From NCBI RefSeq assembly GCF_900184945.1, contig NZ_FXYF01000014.1:62001-126000 (forward strand): DNA of 64,000 nt. The letters run 5' to 3'. The stretch is from Antarctobacter aquimaris. Its GTDB lineage: Bacteria; Pseudomonadota; Alphaproteobacteria; Rhodobacterales; Rhodobacteraceae. Positions 37,412 through 47,098 of the stretch are shown here, piece after piece (position 1 is the stretch's first letter; each line of letters opens with the position of its first letter). The translations under genes were made by a program, and so were the position numbers. The notes under the pieces are model-generated. The model searched no databases. It was not told the origin of the DNA and was given only the letters and a program-made list of their open reading frames with translations.

Positions 37412-38536
37412 TCAGCCGGACAGGCTCATAGACCGGCGGAACAGGGCCAAGCTGGCCAGGAAAAAGGCCAGGCCCAATCCCGCCATCAGCGACAGTTCGA
37501 ACCAGACCGCACTGACGCCTGCGCCGCGAAACACCACCGCCTTGGCGAAGGCCAGGAAATGCCGCGACGGCAGCACGGTGGTCAGGCGCTGCACGATGTC
37601 GGGTTGGCTTTCGATGGCCCCCATGCCGCCCGACAGCATGATGATGGGGATGATCACCATGATGACCAGCAGCGCAAACTGCGCCATGCTGCGCGCCATC
37701 GTGCCGAGGAACATGCCGATGGCCGCCGCCGCTGCCAGGTAGACCGCCGTTCCGGCCAGAAGCAGCGGCACCGATCCCGCCACCGGCACCTGCAACACCC
37801 CTTGCACGATGAAGATCAGCGACAGGGTAAAGGCGGCCAGAACGACGACGACATTGGCCAGGACCTTGGACAGCGCGATTTCAAACGGCGTGAGCGGCAT
37901 CACCATCAGATGCTCGATGGTGCCCTGTTCACGCTCGCGCAGCATCGCCGCACCGGTCAGGGCGATGGTCAGCAGGGAGAGCTGGTTGAGCAGCGACGAC
38001 ATCGCCTTGAACCAGACCGGGTTGCCGTTCGGGTTGAAGGCGCGGCGCAATTCCAGCCGCAGCGCGGGCTCGGACGCGTCAGGGCTGCCCGAGAGAAACG
38101 CGCGGGTCTCTGAGGTGAGGATATTGGCGATGTAGTCGGTGCCAAGCTGCGCCTGGCTGACCGCGGTGGCGTCCACGTCAAGCTGGGCGGCGGGCATGAG
38201 ACCGGCGATCACGTCGGCCTCGAACCCGGGCGGAAAGCTGAGGATGAACATGATTCGGCCGGCATCCATTTCCGCGGTCATCCGCTCGGGCGATATCATC
38301 ACCGGCGGCTGAAACCAGGGCGGGCCAAGCGCGTCGGTCAGTTGCCGGGTCAGCGCCGAGGCGTCCTCGTCAAGAATGGCTATCGCGGCGTTATGGACGG
38401 TGTCGCCGGCGCCGTTGGCCTCCAGCATGACGGCGACGACAAAGGACCACAGGATCAGGATCACCATCACCGGATCGCCCAGCACGCTTTTCAGCTCTTT
38501 GCCCGCCAGCCAGTAGATGTTGGTCAGCCGCCGCAT
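37412..38536 (-). CDS. yhhJ: ABC-2 type permease (YhhJ-like)
   Basis: The 374-residue protein has one N-terminal helix, a periplasmic domain (residues 45-175) and five C-terminal helices with the ABC-2 signature LREREQGTIEHLMVMPLTPFEIALSKVLANVVVVL. It follows rbbA by 3 nt and completes the HlyD-RbbA-YhhJ exporter. The substrate is unknown. Confidence 0.9.
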   Translation of the reverse strand: MRRLTNIYWLAGKELKSVLGDPVMVILILWSFVVAVMLEANGAGDTVHNAAIAILDEDASALTRQLTDALGPPWFQPPVMISPERMTAEMDAGRIMFILSFPPGFEADVIAGLMPAAQLDVDATAVSQAQLGTDYIANILTSETRAFLSGSPDASEPALRLELRRAFNPNGNPVWFKAMSSLLNQLSLLTIALTGAAMLREREQGTIEHLMVMPLTPFEIALSKVLANVVVVLAAFTLSLIFIVQGVLQVPVAGSVPLLLAGTAVYLAAAAAIGMFLGTMARSMAQFALLVIMVIIPIIMLSGGMGAIESQPDIVQRLTTVLPSRHFLAFAKAVVFRGAGVSAVWFELSLMAGLGLAFFLASLALFRRSMSLSG

Positions 38537-38539
38537 TGC

Positions 38540-41314
38540 CTAACGCTCCTGCTTGCGCAGGGCCAGCACCGCCAGCAGGGTCAGGACCGGCCCGAAGGCC
38601 GCCAGTCGCAGCAGGTGGCCCGACAGTTCGGACAGGCCCAGCCCCTTGGTGAAGGTGCCGACACTCAGCCCCATGTACCAGGTGGTGGGCCAGAAGGTGC
38701 CCATGATCCGCGCGCCGCCTTCCAGCGACGAGACCGGCGTGATCATGCCCGAGAATTGCAGCGTCGGCATCACCGACAGGATCGCCGCGGCAAAGACCGC
38801 CGTCACCTGGGTTTTCGTCAGCATCGAGACGACAAGCCCGTAGCCCGTCGCCGCCACCGCATAGAGCAGCGCGCCCAGCACCAGCACCAAAGGATCGCCC
38901 TTCAGCGGCACATCCAGCACCGTCACCACCAGCGCCGTCAGGATCGCAAAGTTCAACAGCGTGATGACGATATAGACCAGCTGCTTGCCGATCAGGAATT
39001 CGGCGCGGCTGGTGGGGGTGACATAGAAATTTGTGATCGTGCCGATCTCCTTCTCGCGGGCCACGCTGACCGCCATCAGGATCGCCGGGAACAGCAAGAG
39101 CAGCAAGGGCGGGATCGACGGGCCGATCGCCGGCAGGCTTTCCATCGCCGGGTTGTAGTGAAAGCGCGGGATTAGCTGCGCGGGCGGGGCCGCATCGGGC
39201 GCGCGCGGTGTCGCCAGATCGGCCAGCGCCAGCGCCGATTGCGCGCCCGTCGACAGGACATGCGCATGGGCGCCCTCGACATAGCTTTCCACCGTGCCCG
39301 CGCGGTTCGTGTCAGAGCCGTCAATCAGCCCGGCGATCTCGGCGGTTTCACCACGACGCACGGATTTGCCGAACCCCGGCGGTATTTGCAGCGCCAGGGC
39401 CAGTTCGCCGCTCGCCATCCGGTGTTCCAGTTCCTCGGCGCCGGAAATCGGCGGCGCCTGCCGGAACCAGGCCGAATCCTCGAACCCCGACAGATAGGCG
39501 CGGCTTTCGGGGCTGCGGTCGAGATCAAAGGCCGCGAAGGGGATGTTGCGGACCTCTTGCGAGATGCCGAACGACATGATCAGCAGCAAAAGCGCAGAGC
39601 CGACAAAGGAAAACACCAACCGCACCGGATCGCGGCGCACCTGCATCGCCTCGCGCGAGGTGAAGGCCAGAAGCCGTTGCAGGCTGAAGCGCGGCGCGGC
39701 GGTATCCGCCTCTGGCGCGTCAGCGCCGGTCAGCAGGCCCTCTTGCATCGGTGCCTCTGGCGGCGAGGCATCGGTCATATAGGCAACAAAGGCGTCTTCG
39801 AGCGTCTCGACCCCGCGCGCCGCGATCAGCGCCTCGGGCGCATCCGACACAAGAACCTTGCCCGCATGCATCAGCGAAATCCGGTCGCAGCGCATGCCCT
39901 CGTCCATGAAATGGGTCGAGATGAAGATCGTCACCCCGTCGCGCCGCGCCAGTTCCAGCAGCATGACCCAGAACGCATCGCGCGCCTGCGGATCGACGCC
40001 CGAGGTCGGCTCGTCGAGGATCAGGATGTCCGGCCCGTGGATCACCGCGACCGCCAGCGACAGGCGCTGGCGCACCCCCAGCGGCAGCGAGGCCGCGCCC
40101 TGTTCCAGATAGGGGTCAAGGCCAAAGCGCGGCACAAGTTCGGCCATGCGTTGGGCCGTCAGCTGTCGGCCCAGGTGAAACAGCCGCGCATGCAGCAGCA
40201 GGTTTTCCCGCACCGTCAACTCGCCGTACAGCGAGAAGGATTGCGACATGAACCCGACCCGCCGCCGCGTGTCCAGGTTCTGCGCATCGACCGGCTTGCC
40301 CAGGATCCAGGCCTCGCCCTCGGTCGCGGGCAGAAGCCCGGTCAGCATCTTCATGGTCGTGGTCTTGCCGCAGCCGTTCGAGCCCAGAAAGCCGAAAATC
40401 TCGCCGCGCGCGATCTCGAAGCTGACGGCATCGACGGCGGTGAAATCGCCGAACCGCTTGGTCAAGTTCTCAGCGCGAATGGCCGGCGGTCCCGGTTCCA
40501 TATCGGCCCCGGCCGCTGGTACGGCGGGCGCCGGTGTATCGGCGCTGTCGCCGCCCAGCAGCGCCACATAGGCGGCCTCGACCGTGACCATGCCGGTCCG
40601 CGCCATCAGATCGGCGGGGCTGCCGGTCGCCAGCACGCGCCCACCCTCTATCGCCACCAGGTGACCGAACCGCGCCGCCTCCTGCATGTAGGCGGTGGAG
40701 ACCAGCACGCTCATCCCCGGCCGATCGGCGCGGATCGCATCTATCAGGTCCCAGAACTGGCGCCGCGACAGCGGATCGACCCCGGTTGTCGGCTCGTCCA
40801 GCAACAGGAAATCCGGGTCATGGATCAGCGCCGCGCAGAGCCCCAGCTTCTGTTTCATCCCGCCCGAGAGCTTGCCTGCCGGGCGGTCCATGAACGGCGC
40901 AAGCCCGGTGGCGCGGGTCAGCCGGGCGATGCGTGCGTCGCGCTCCGCCCGGTCGAGCCCGAACAGCTTGCCGAAGAAATCCAGGTTCTCCTGCAGGCTG
41001 AGATCGTGGTAGAGATTGCGCCCCAGCCCCTGCGGCATGAAGGCGATCCGCCGCCCCGCGTTGGCCCGGTGGCGCGCAGAGGCCATGTCGCCGCCAAGCG
41101 TTTCGACCTGCCCCGACTGCAGCTTCTTGGCCCCGGCGATCAGCGCCATCAGCGTCGACTTGCCCACGCCGTCCGGACCGATCAGCCCGACCATCCGCCC
41201 GGCGGGCAGGTCCAGCGTGACATCGTTCAGCGCCAGAACCTTGCCATAGCGGTGGCTGACCCGGTCCAGCCGCGCCACCGGCGGCAATTCGGCATTGCCC
41301 GGGCTGCGGTTCAT
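38540..41314 (-). CDS. rbbA: RbbA-type fused ABC transporter (two ATPases plus permease)
   Basis: The 924-residue protein has ABC domain 1 (Walker A GPDGVGKS, LSGGMKQKLGLCAAL, LLLDEPTTGVDPLSRR), ABC domain 2 from about residue 280 (GSNGCGKTTTMKML, LPLGVRQRLSLAVAV, LILDEPTSGVDPQARD) and a C-terminal ABC-2 permease part from about 560. E. coli RbbA is described as ribosome-associated, but the fusion and the HlyD/YhhJ neighbours suggest an exporter. It overlaps hlyD by 4 nt. Confidence 0.93.
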   Translation of the reverse strand: MNRSPGNAELPPVARLDRVSHRYGKVLALNDVTLDLPAGRMVGLIGPDGVGKSTLMALIAGAKKLQSGQVETLGGDMASARHRANAGRRIAFMPQGLGRNLYHDLSLQENLDFFGKLFGLDRAERDARIARLTRATGLAPFMDRPAGKLSGGMKQKLGLCAALIHDPDFLLLDEPTTGVDPLSRRQFWDLIDAIRADRPGMSVLVSTAYMQEAARFGHLVAIEGGRVLATGSPADLMARTGMVTVEAAYVALLGGDSADTPAPAVPAAGADMEPGPPAIRAENLTKRFGDFTAVDAVSFEIARGEIFGFLGSNGCGKTTTMKMLTGLLPATEGEAWILGKPVDAQNLDTRRRVGFMSQSFSLYGELTVRENLLLHARLFHLGRQLTAQRMAELVPRFGLDPYLEQGAASLPLGVRQRLSLAVAVIHGPDILILDEPTSGVDPQARDAFWVMLLELARRDGVTIFISTHFMDEGMRCDRISLMHAGKVLVSDAPEALIAARGVETLEDAFVAYMTDASPPEAPMQEGLLTGADAPEADTAAPRFSLQRLLAFTSREAMQVRRDPVRLVFSFVGSALLLLIMSFGISQEVRNIPFAAFDLDRSPESRAYLSGFEDSAWFRQAPPISGAEELEHRMASGELALALQIPPGFGKSVRRGETAEIAGLIDGSDTNRAGTVESYVEGAHAHVLSTGAQSALALADLATPRAPDAAPPAQLIPRFHYNPAMESLPAIGPSIPPLLLLLFPAILMAVSVAREKEIGTITNFYVTPTSRAEFLIGKQLVYIVITLLNFAILTALVVTVLDVPLKGDPLVLVLGALLYAVAATGYGLVVSMLTKTQVTAVFAAAILSVMPTLQFSGMITPVSSLEGGARIMGTFWPTTWYMGLSVGTFTKGLGLSELSGHLLRLAAFGPVLTLLAVLALRKQER

Positions 41315-42345
41315 TGCGAGGCGGTGCCGTCAGGCGGCGCGGGCAGGACCTTGGCGAGCGGCGGCGTCAGGCCCTCGGGCCAGTCGGGCACGCTGCCGTC
41401 CGGTCCCGCCAGTCGCACCCAGGCCACGCCGCGCACGCCGGTCTTGACCTGTGCGAGCCGCGCCGCGATCAATTCGGACGGGATACGCACCCGGATGCGG
41501 AACATCAGGCTTTCGCGCTCTTCTAGGGTCTCGACCTGTTTGGGCGTGAACTGCGCCTGCGGCGCGACAAAGCTGACCACGGCAGGCACCGCCACATCGG
41601 GCATGATGTCGACCACGATCCGCGCCTCATCCCCCAACCTGACCCTCGGCGCGGCGCTGGCGGGCAGAAAGAACTCCATATAGACCTCGTCGAGGCTGAC
41701 CAGGGTCAGCACCTTGCCGCCGCTTCCCAGAACCTCTCCGGGCTGCGCCAGCCGGTAGAGGACACGCCCCGCGGCAAGCGCATGAAGCGCGCTGTCGGCA
41801 ATCCGCGCCTCGATCTCGCGGAGGGCGGCATTCTCGGCGTCCACCGCGCGCTGCTGCGCAACGACACCTGCGCGCGCGGCGGAAAGGCCGGCCTCGGCCA
41901 GTTGCGCCTCGGTGCGTTTAATGTCCAGCTCTTCACCCGAGACGATACCGCGCGCGCTCAGCGTTTCGGCGCGGGCCAGTTCGCTCTGCGACAGAGCCAG
42001 TTTCGCCTCGGCCTGGGTCACGCTCGCCTCGGCGACCGTCACCGCCGCTTCCGCGCTCGCCACGGCGGCCTGCGCCCGCATCCGCTGTGCCTGCAATTCG
42101 CTCGTGTCCATCACCGCCAGAAGGTCGCCGGGCTGCACCAGGTCGCCCTCGCGCACCGCAATTTCGGCAACACGTCCGGTCAGGCGGGTTGAGACGTCGA
42201 TGAGGTCCGCCTCGATCCGTCCATTGCCACGGGCGAACCCTTCGGGCGGCAGGTCGCCGGGTGCCAGAAGCACCTTCCAGGCGGCATAGCCCAGAAACGC
42301 GGCAAGCACCGCCAGCACAAGGAAGATGGACAGTTTACGTGACAT
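41311..42345 (-). CDS. HlyD-family membrane fusion protein (YhiI-like)
   Basis: The 344-residue protein has an N-terminal membrane anchor (LSIFLVLAVLAAFLGYAAWKVL), biotinyl-lipoyl-like halves (GNGRIEADLIDVSTRLTGRVAEIAVREGDLVQPGDLLAVMD and LPPGxx ALAAGRVLYRLAQPGEVL), a long alpha hairpin between them, and a beta domain. It bridges the inner-membrane ABC exporter to the outer membrane. It is the first exporter gene after the tetR gene. Confidence 0.92.
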   Translation of the reverse strand: MSRKLSIFLVLAVLAAFLGYAAWKVLLAPGDLPPEGFARGNGRIEADLIDVSTRLTGRVAEIAVREGDLVQPGDLLAVMDTSELQAQRMRAQAAVASAEAAVTVAEASVTQAEAKLALSQSELARAETLSARGIVSGEELDIKRTEAQLAEAGLSAARAGVVAQQRAVDAENAALREIEARIADSALHALAAGRVLYRLAQPGEVLGSGGKVLTLVSLDEVYMEFFLPASAAPRVRLGDEARIVVDIMPDVAVPAVVSFVAPQAQFTPKQVETLEERESLMFRIRVRIPSELIAARLAQVKTGVRGVAWVRLAGPDGSVPDWPEGLTPPLAKVLPAPPDGTASQ

Positions 42346-42369
42346 GGCGAGCGAACTCCTTCTGCGGCG

Positions 42370-42993
42370 CTAGCCGTCAACCCCGGCCGATGCGATGCCG
42401 CGCCGGTAGATGGCGAACACGCTCGGGGCGGCGGCAACCATTGGCCTCATGTCGCCGATGATCAGCGACTGCCCGACCAGCCCCTGAATTGTCCCGATGA
42501 ACAGGGTGGCGGCGGCCTCGCTGTCCAATTCCGGATGCACTTCGCCCTGCGCCTTTCCGGTCTCGATGAGGTGACGCACCCGTGCCGCGTACTGTTGCAT
42601 CATCTGGCCAGCAAGCCGCTTGGCCGGAGATGCCCTTCCCCCCTGCAGTTCGCTGTACAGCATCCGGGGCGCGCCGGGATGCTCGGACACAAAGGCAACA
42701 TGGGCAAGAAACATGGCCTGCAGCGCCGCCAGCGGCGAAGCGATCCCTTCGGCGGCCTTGTCGACCCGCGCCATGAGGTGTTCGGCCACCCATTGCATCA
42801 CTGCCAGCCAGATGGCCTCCTTGTTGGGGAAATGACGGAACACCGCGCCTTGCGTCAGGTTCATGTGCCGGGCAATGGCAGCGGTCGTGATCTCGGCGGG
42901 GTTCATGGTGGCGGCAAGCTCTACCACCGCCGCGACCGTGACGTCACGCCGTTCCCGGGCAGGAAGGTTTCGGGATCGGACACTCTCGGTCAT
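42370..42993 (-). CDS. TetR-family repressor of the exporter operon
   Basis: The 207-residue regulator has an N-terminal HTH (VAAVVELAATMNPAEITTAAIARHMNLTQGAVFRHFPNKEAIW) and a larger ligand-binding C-terminal domain. I used the ATG at 42993; a longer open frame to 43605 runs into the divergent phaC gene and is not supported. A perfect 10-bp inverted repeat at 43086-43109 is upstream. It leads the tetR-hlyD-rbbA-yhhJ operon. Confidence 0.9.
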   Translation of the reverse strand: MTESVRSRNLPARERRDVTVAAVVELAATMNPAEITTAAIARHMNLTQGAVFRHFPNKEAIWLAVMQWVAEHLMARVDKAAEGIASPLAALQAMFLAHVAFVSEHPGAPRMLYSELQGGRASPAKRLAGQMMQQYAARVRHLIETGKAQGEVHPELDSEAAATLFIGTIQGLVGQSLIIGDMRPMVAAAPSVFAIYRRGIASAGVDG

Positions 42994-43085
42994 GCAGGGC
43001 GACCGGCATTTCCATCGAACATGGTTGTCCTCCGTTTCTGGCCGATAGGTGGGCCTTTGCGTCGGGACATACACTGCCTTGTAAA

Positions 43086-43109
43086 AAGATAGTAAGCAAT
43101 TACTATCTT
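43086..43109. promoter_or_regulatory. Perfect inverted repeat, probable TetR operator
   Basis: AAGATAGTAA and TTACTATCTT flank GCAA: 10-bp arms with no mismatch in an AT-rich island within the 167-nt tetR/phaC divergent region. The size and symmetry are typical of a TetR-family operator and would permit control in both directions, including phaC. Confidence 0.75.
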
Positions 43110-43160
43110 GGTGTCGAGACAGGTCAGTTCGATGCGCGGCGAATTCAGGAGGCCCGAGTG

Positions 43161-45089
43161 ATGGACAGGACAAGCAAGGATCCGGTGGTAGCGCTGCACA
43201 TGGGGCGTGGCGGAAATGCGTCTGGAAAGGCGGCGACCCGTCGCGGGGCAGGCCAGACGCCGCCCCCGGCGAACGACACTTCCGGTCAAGGGATGAAAGC
43301 GCCAGCATCGCCCAGGGCCGAGCCGATCGCACCGGCGTCACAAGCCGAGCCCTGCCCCGATGCCGCATCGACCGTCTATGATACGCTTGATCACGCCATG
43401 CATGCGTCCATTGCCCGCTATTCACATGGGCTTTCACCGGCAGCCCTGATGGGGGCGTGGTTCGATTGGGCCATGCATATCGCCGCCGCACCGGGCAAAC
43501 GCCTGCAACTTGCCGAGAAGGCCGCCGACAAGGCACGGCGGCATGCCCGCTTCGTGGCCCATTGCGCCGGTTCTGCCGAGAAACAATCGCCCTGCATCGA
43601 GCCATTGCCGCAGGATGACCGGTTCCGCGGGGACGCCTGGCAGGCCATGCCGTTCAACGTGATCTATCAGGGTTTCTTGCTGCAGCAGCAATGGTGGCAC
43701 AATGCGGTGACCGGCGTTCCGGGCGTCACGGCCGAACACGAGCGGCAATTGCAATTCCTGACGCGGCAGTTGCTTGACACGGTTTCGCCGTCGAACTTCC
43801 TGCCGACCAACCCCGAGGTACTGCAGAAGACCCGCGACGAGGCCGGCATGAACCTGGTTCGGGGGGCGCAGAACTTCCTCCAAGACTTGCAGGCAACGGC
43901 AAACAATGCGCCGCCTGCGGACACGGCGGATTTCCAGCCGGGCCGGAACGTCGCGGTGACTCCGGGCAAGGTCGTCTATCGCAACCGGTTGATTGAACTG
44001 ATCCAGTATGCTCCGCTCACGAAAACCGTGCGCCCGGAGCCGATCCTGATCGTCCCGGCCTGGATCATGAAATACTACATCCTCGATCTGTCGCCGCAGA
44101 ACTCGCTGGTGAAATACCTCGTGGGACAGGGATACACGGTCTTCATGATCTCGTGGAAAAACCCCGGCGCCGGGGACCGCGACCTGACGATGGAGGATTA
44201 CCGCCAACTGGGCGTGATGGCTGCGCTCGACGCGATCAAGACGATCGTCCCGGACCGCAAGATCCATGCTGCGGGCTATTGTCTGGGCGGCACCCTGCTG
44301 GCCATCGCCGCGGCCGAAATTGCCCGGGGCGTGGATGAGCCGTTCGCATCGCTGTCGCTCTTGGCCAGCCAGGTGGATTTCACCGAGCCTGGCGAGATGC
44401 AGCTTTTCATCAACGAAAGCCAGCTTTCGTTCCTGGACAGCGTCATGTGGAAGCAAGGCTTTCTCGACACCACCCAGATGGCCGGCGCCTTCCAGATGCT
44501 GCGATCGAACGACCTGATCTGGTCCCGCGCGATCCGGAACTACCTGATGGGCGAACGGCGGCCGATGAACGACCTGATGGCCTGGAACGCGGACGGAACA
44601 CGGATGCCCCATGCCATGCATTCGGAATACCTGCGCAAGCTTTACCTCGATAACGATCTGGCCGAAGGCCGTTTCGACATCGACGGTCGCCCTGTCGCCT
44701 TGTCCGACATCCGTGCCCCGATTTTCGCTGTCGGCACGATGAAGGACCACGTCGCACCCTGGCCTTCCGTCTTCAAGATACAGGCGCTGACCGACACCGA
44801 CGTGACCTTTGCGTTGACCAGCGGCGGGCACAATGCGGGCATCGTCAGCGAGCCCGGCCGCCCGCGCCGGTTCTACCGGGTCCGCACGAAGGCCGCGGCC
44901 GATCGCCATGTCGATCCGCAAACCTGGGTGGCAGAGACCGAGGCCAAGGATGGATCGTGGTGGGAGGCATGGCTGGCATGGCTGGACGCGCGGTCGGGCG
45001 CGTCAGCCGCCCCGCCCGACACCGGCAATCCGCAGGGCGGTTATCCGGTCCTCGGCGACGCTCCGGGAACCTACGTGTTTCAGAAATGA
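43161..45089 (+). CDS. phaC: Polyhydroxyalkanoate synthase
   Basis: The 642-residue alpha/beta-hydrolase polymerase has the lipase-like box GYCLGG with Cys374, the N-terminal PhaC domain with NFLPTNPEVLQKT, and downstream VGTMKDHVAP (catalytic Asp) and TSGGHNAGI (His). It links 3-hydroxyacyl-CoA into PHA granules. The ATG at 43161 has AGGAGG ten bases ahead; the first 70 residues are a Pro/Ala-rich extension. It starts divergently from tetR. Phasins lie at 13.4 and 19.4 kb. Confidence 0.95.
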   Translation: MDRTSKDPVVALHMGRGGNASGKAATRRGAGQTPPPANDTSGQGMKAPASPRAEPIAPASQAEPCPDAASTVYDTLDHAMHASIARYSHGLSPAALMGAWFDWAMHIAAAPGKRLQLAEKAADKARRHARFVAHCAGSAEKQSPCIEPLPQDDRFRGDAWQAMPFNVIYQGFLLQQQWWHNAVTGVPGVTAEHERQLQFLTRQLLDTVSPSNFLPTNPEVLQKTRDEAGMNLVRGAQNFLQDLQATANNAPPADTADFQPGRNVAVTPGKVVYRNRLIELIQYAPLTKTVRPEPILIVPAWIMKYYILDLSPQNSLVKYLVGQGYTVFMISWKNPGAGDRDLTMEDYRQLGVMAALDAIKTIVPDRKIHAAGYCLGGTLLAIAAAEIARGVDEPFASLSLLASQVDFTEPGEMQLFINESQLSFLDSVMWKQGFLDTTQMAGAFQMLRSNDLIWSRAIRNYLMGERRPMNDLMAWNADGTRMPHAMHSEYLRKLYLDNDLAEGRFDIDGRPVALSDIRAPIFAVGTMKDHVAPWPSVFKIQALTDTDVTFALTSGGHNAGIVSEPGRPRRFYRVRTKAAADRHVDPQTWVAETEAKDGSWWEAWLAWLDARSGASAAPPDTGNPQGGYPVLGDAPGTYVFQK

Positions 45090-45132
45090 GGCCCCTCACC
45101 AGCGGGGCGATGCACAGCAAGGGACCAAACGA

Positions 45133-45540
45133 ATGATCGCCAATCGAAATACCAGCCTGACGATCGCCGCGCTCGTGGCGCTTGTGTTCGGGGCGCTGAC
45201 AATTGTCTCGGGCGGACGCGCCCTGTTCGGTGGGCCCGAGGCGGCGGCCGCGGTGGGCAATGCCGTGCCGTTCGTGCTGTGGTTCAATTTTCTTGCCGGG
45301 TTTGCCTATGTCGTGGCCGGGATCGGGCTGTTCTTGGGGCATCGTCCGGCAGTCTGGCTTTCGATCGCCATCATGGCGAGCACGATTGTGGTGTCGCTCG
45401 CCTTCGGCGTCCATGTCCTGCAAGGCGGCGCCTATGAAACGCGCACGGTCGGTGCGATGATCCTGCGGGTCCTGGTGTGGGCCGGGATATCGGCGGTGGC
45501 TGTGCGGAACCTTGGCCCAGGCCGACCCTCCGCAGGCTGA
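45133..45540 (+). CDS. Small membrane protein, four predicted helices
   Basis: The 135-residue protein has four hydrophobic segments (LTIAALVALVFGALTIVSGG, VPFVLWFNFLAGFAYVVAGIGLFLG, LSIAIMASTIVVSLAFGVHVL, AMILRVLVWAGISAVAV). No named family is recognised with certainty; it resembles small DoxX-like or quinone-handling membrane proteins. It follows phaC by 43 nt and may share its transcript. Confidence 0.7.
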   Translation: MIANRNTSLTIAALVALVFGALTIVSGGRALFGGPEAAAAVGNAVPFVLWFNFLAGFAYVVAGIGLFLGHRPAVWLSIAIMASTIVVSLAFGVHVLQGGAYETRTVGAMILRVLVWAGISAVAVRNLGPGRPSAG

Positions 45541-45753
45541 GAGGCGCCGGGGAAAACCGTGCAGTGGCTGGCGGCTCTCGCAAAGCGTCCGGTCGTCTGA
45601 CGGCCGCATCGTCGAGTCCTGGCGGTTCGGCCGGGGTCCAACGGAGCGTTTCCCGACCCTGGCAAGGATACCCCGCCTGGCACCTTGGCCGAAAGAGATG
45701 CCTTGGCGCGGTCGGTTACCTTCCCGATTTCCTCGCGCGTTCTGTCATCCTGA

Positions 45754-45942
45754 CCAATTTTTTCGCAGGTTCTCGCCGTCTCGACCCGCGATCCGCTCTC
45801 GCGCGCCTTCTACGACCGCAAACGAGGGCAAGGATATCACCACACCCAGGCCCTCATCGTCCTCGCCCGCCTGCGGGTCACGGTGCTCCGGACCATGTTC
45901 CAGCGCCGTGAAACCTTTGACAAAGGCACAACGGCGGCTTGA
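45754..45942 (+). pseudogene. IS110-family transposase remnant (C-terminal end)
   Basis: The frame ending TGA at 45940-45942 reads VSTRDPLSRAFYDRKRGQGYHHTQALIVLARLRVTVLRTMF, matching the C-terminal part of IS110/IS1111 transposases (typical FYDRKRAEGKTHTQALIALARRR). A TGA lies directly upstream, so only about 60 codons remain. Confidence 0.55.
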
Positions 45943-46010
45943 TACGTGCCTGACTCTGCGGCGACCGCGCGACGCTCTGCGCCCCCGGCCGTGTCCGCGT
46001 TCTGCCTGGC

Positions 46011-46490
46011 CCGTCCCGGCAGGAAGACCTCGGTGATGCCGCGGGCACCGTTGCGCCGGCCGGCCTGGTTGATCACGTCGATGGAACCCTCGACATAATC
46101 GACCAAGTCAGCATAGGTCATGGGCACATCGGTCTTCAGGATGGCGATGGCCAGCCGGCGGAAGGCGCGTTGCGGGGGCTCGGCATGCCGCGTCGTCAGC
46201 CACCGGCGGTGGCAGGGGTTGATCGTTTCGAGGAAGGTCATGGCCTCATGCCCGCGGACTTCGCCCGGCACGATGCGGTCGGGCCGCATGCGCAGCGTGG
46301 AATCCAGTGGCACATCGGCGCTGCGGGCCTCGCTGTCGCGGTCGGCGATCAGCGTCACGGTGTTCGACTGCTCGGGGCGCAGGTCGGCCGGCTCCTCGAT
46401 CGTGATGATCCGCTCCTCGGGCGGGATCAGCGACAGGATCTTGCGCGCCGCGACCGTCCTGCCGGTAGAGGTGCCGCCCGAGATATTCAT
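46011..46490 (-). pseudogene. VirB11/TrbB-type secretion ATPase remnant
   Basis: About 160 codons match the C-terminal ATPase half of VirB11: ISGGTSTGRTVAARKILSLIPPEERIITIEE, TLRMRPDRIVPGEVRGHEAMTFLETIN, and TTRHAE. The Walker A Lys is Arg (GGTSTGRT), the Asp box IED is IEE, and the His box GHxG is CHRR. An in-frame TAG cuts off the upstream part, and the frame runs on past the normal end. Clearly decayed, from a conjugative or type IV system. Confidence 0.65.
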
Positions 46491-46667
46491 GTTGAACGTG
46501 TTCTAGACGCAGAAGCCCCGCAATATGGAAAACCCGTCTTCCACAGCCGGGGCTGCATCACCTGTCCCCGGATTGAGCGGTCGCGATAGAGGGTCGAGAC
46601 CGAGACGATGGGCTTCTTGGGACTGAGCCCGGTCGACGCGGCCGAAGAGATGATTGCCGAGGCTCGT

Positions 46668-46808
46668 TGGACTGGCCCTGAAAATGGGGAGAGCACCAAC
46701 CGAGGAACCGGGAGGTGCCCCATGGGAACCGGAAACAGGCCGACGCCGGAGGTTCGCCGTGACGCAGTTCGGCTGGCGCGGACGAACGGCGGGACGCGGT
46801 GGGAGATT
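46668..46808 (+). mobile_element. IS3-type element left end and OrfA start (remnant)
   Basis: TGGACTGGCCCTGAAAATGGGG at 46668 resembles an IS3-family end. After a ribosome binding site GGGAGG there is an ATG at 46722 and MGTGNRPTPEVRRDAVRLAR, matching the first residues of OrfA (RPTPEVRREAVRLA). The reading is lost after about 29 codons. No right end or OrfB is found. Confidence 0.45.
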
Positions 46809-47074
46809 GTCCATCAAGGGTTTGGCCATCGGAGGACTTCCTCGGTTCATGCTGGCTCAACAACCCGCCCCTACCGAGAAACCCGATGGCCACCGAAAGC
46901 CACACCACGTCACGGGACACCATCAACAGACAGCGCGCGGCCGTTCGGCCGCGCAGGAGAACCGTTTCATGGAAATCCATCCCGAGAGAATTGGCAGGGG
47001 CGCGACATCCCGCCGTGAACGTCGCAGATCGTCGGGGCCTGTACGATCTGCGGGATGGACAGAGCCGTTCAGAA

Positions 47075-47098
47075 AGAGTCCGGACCTGACCGGACTCT
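47075..47098. repeat. 9-bp inverted repeat in debris region
   Basis: AGAGTCCGG at 47075-47083 and CCGGACTCT at 47090-47098 pair perfectly around ACCTGA. No T tract follows. It might be a terminator, an attachment-site arm or an IS end; nothing more can be said. Confidence 0.4.

Noticed and set aside
39239-41683. Long open frame (814 codons) on the plus strand opposite rbbA/hlyD
   Set aside because: It is antisense to clear ABC and HlyD genes, is rich in Arg, Gln and His as GC-rich shadows are, and shows no domain.
42994-43605. N-terminal extension of the TetR protein to 411 residues
   Set aside because: The extension overlaps the operator and the start of phaC and has no homology; the ATG at 42993 fits TetR length.
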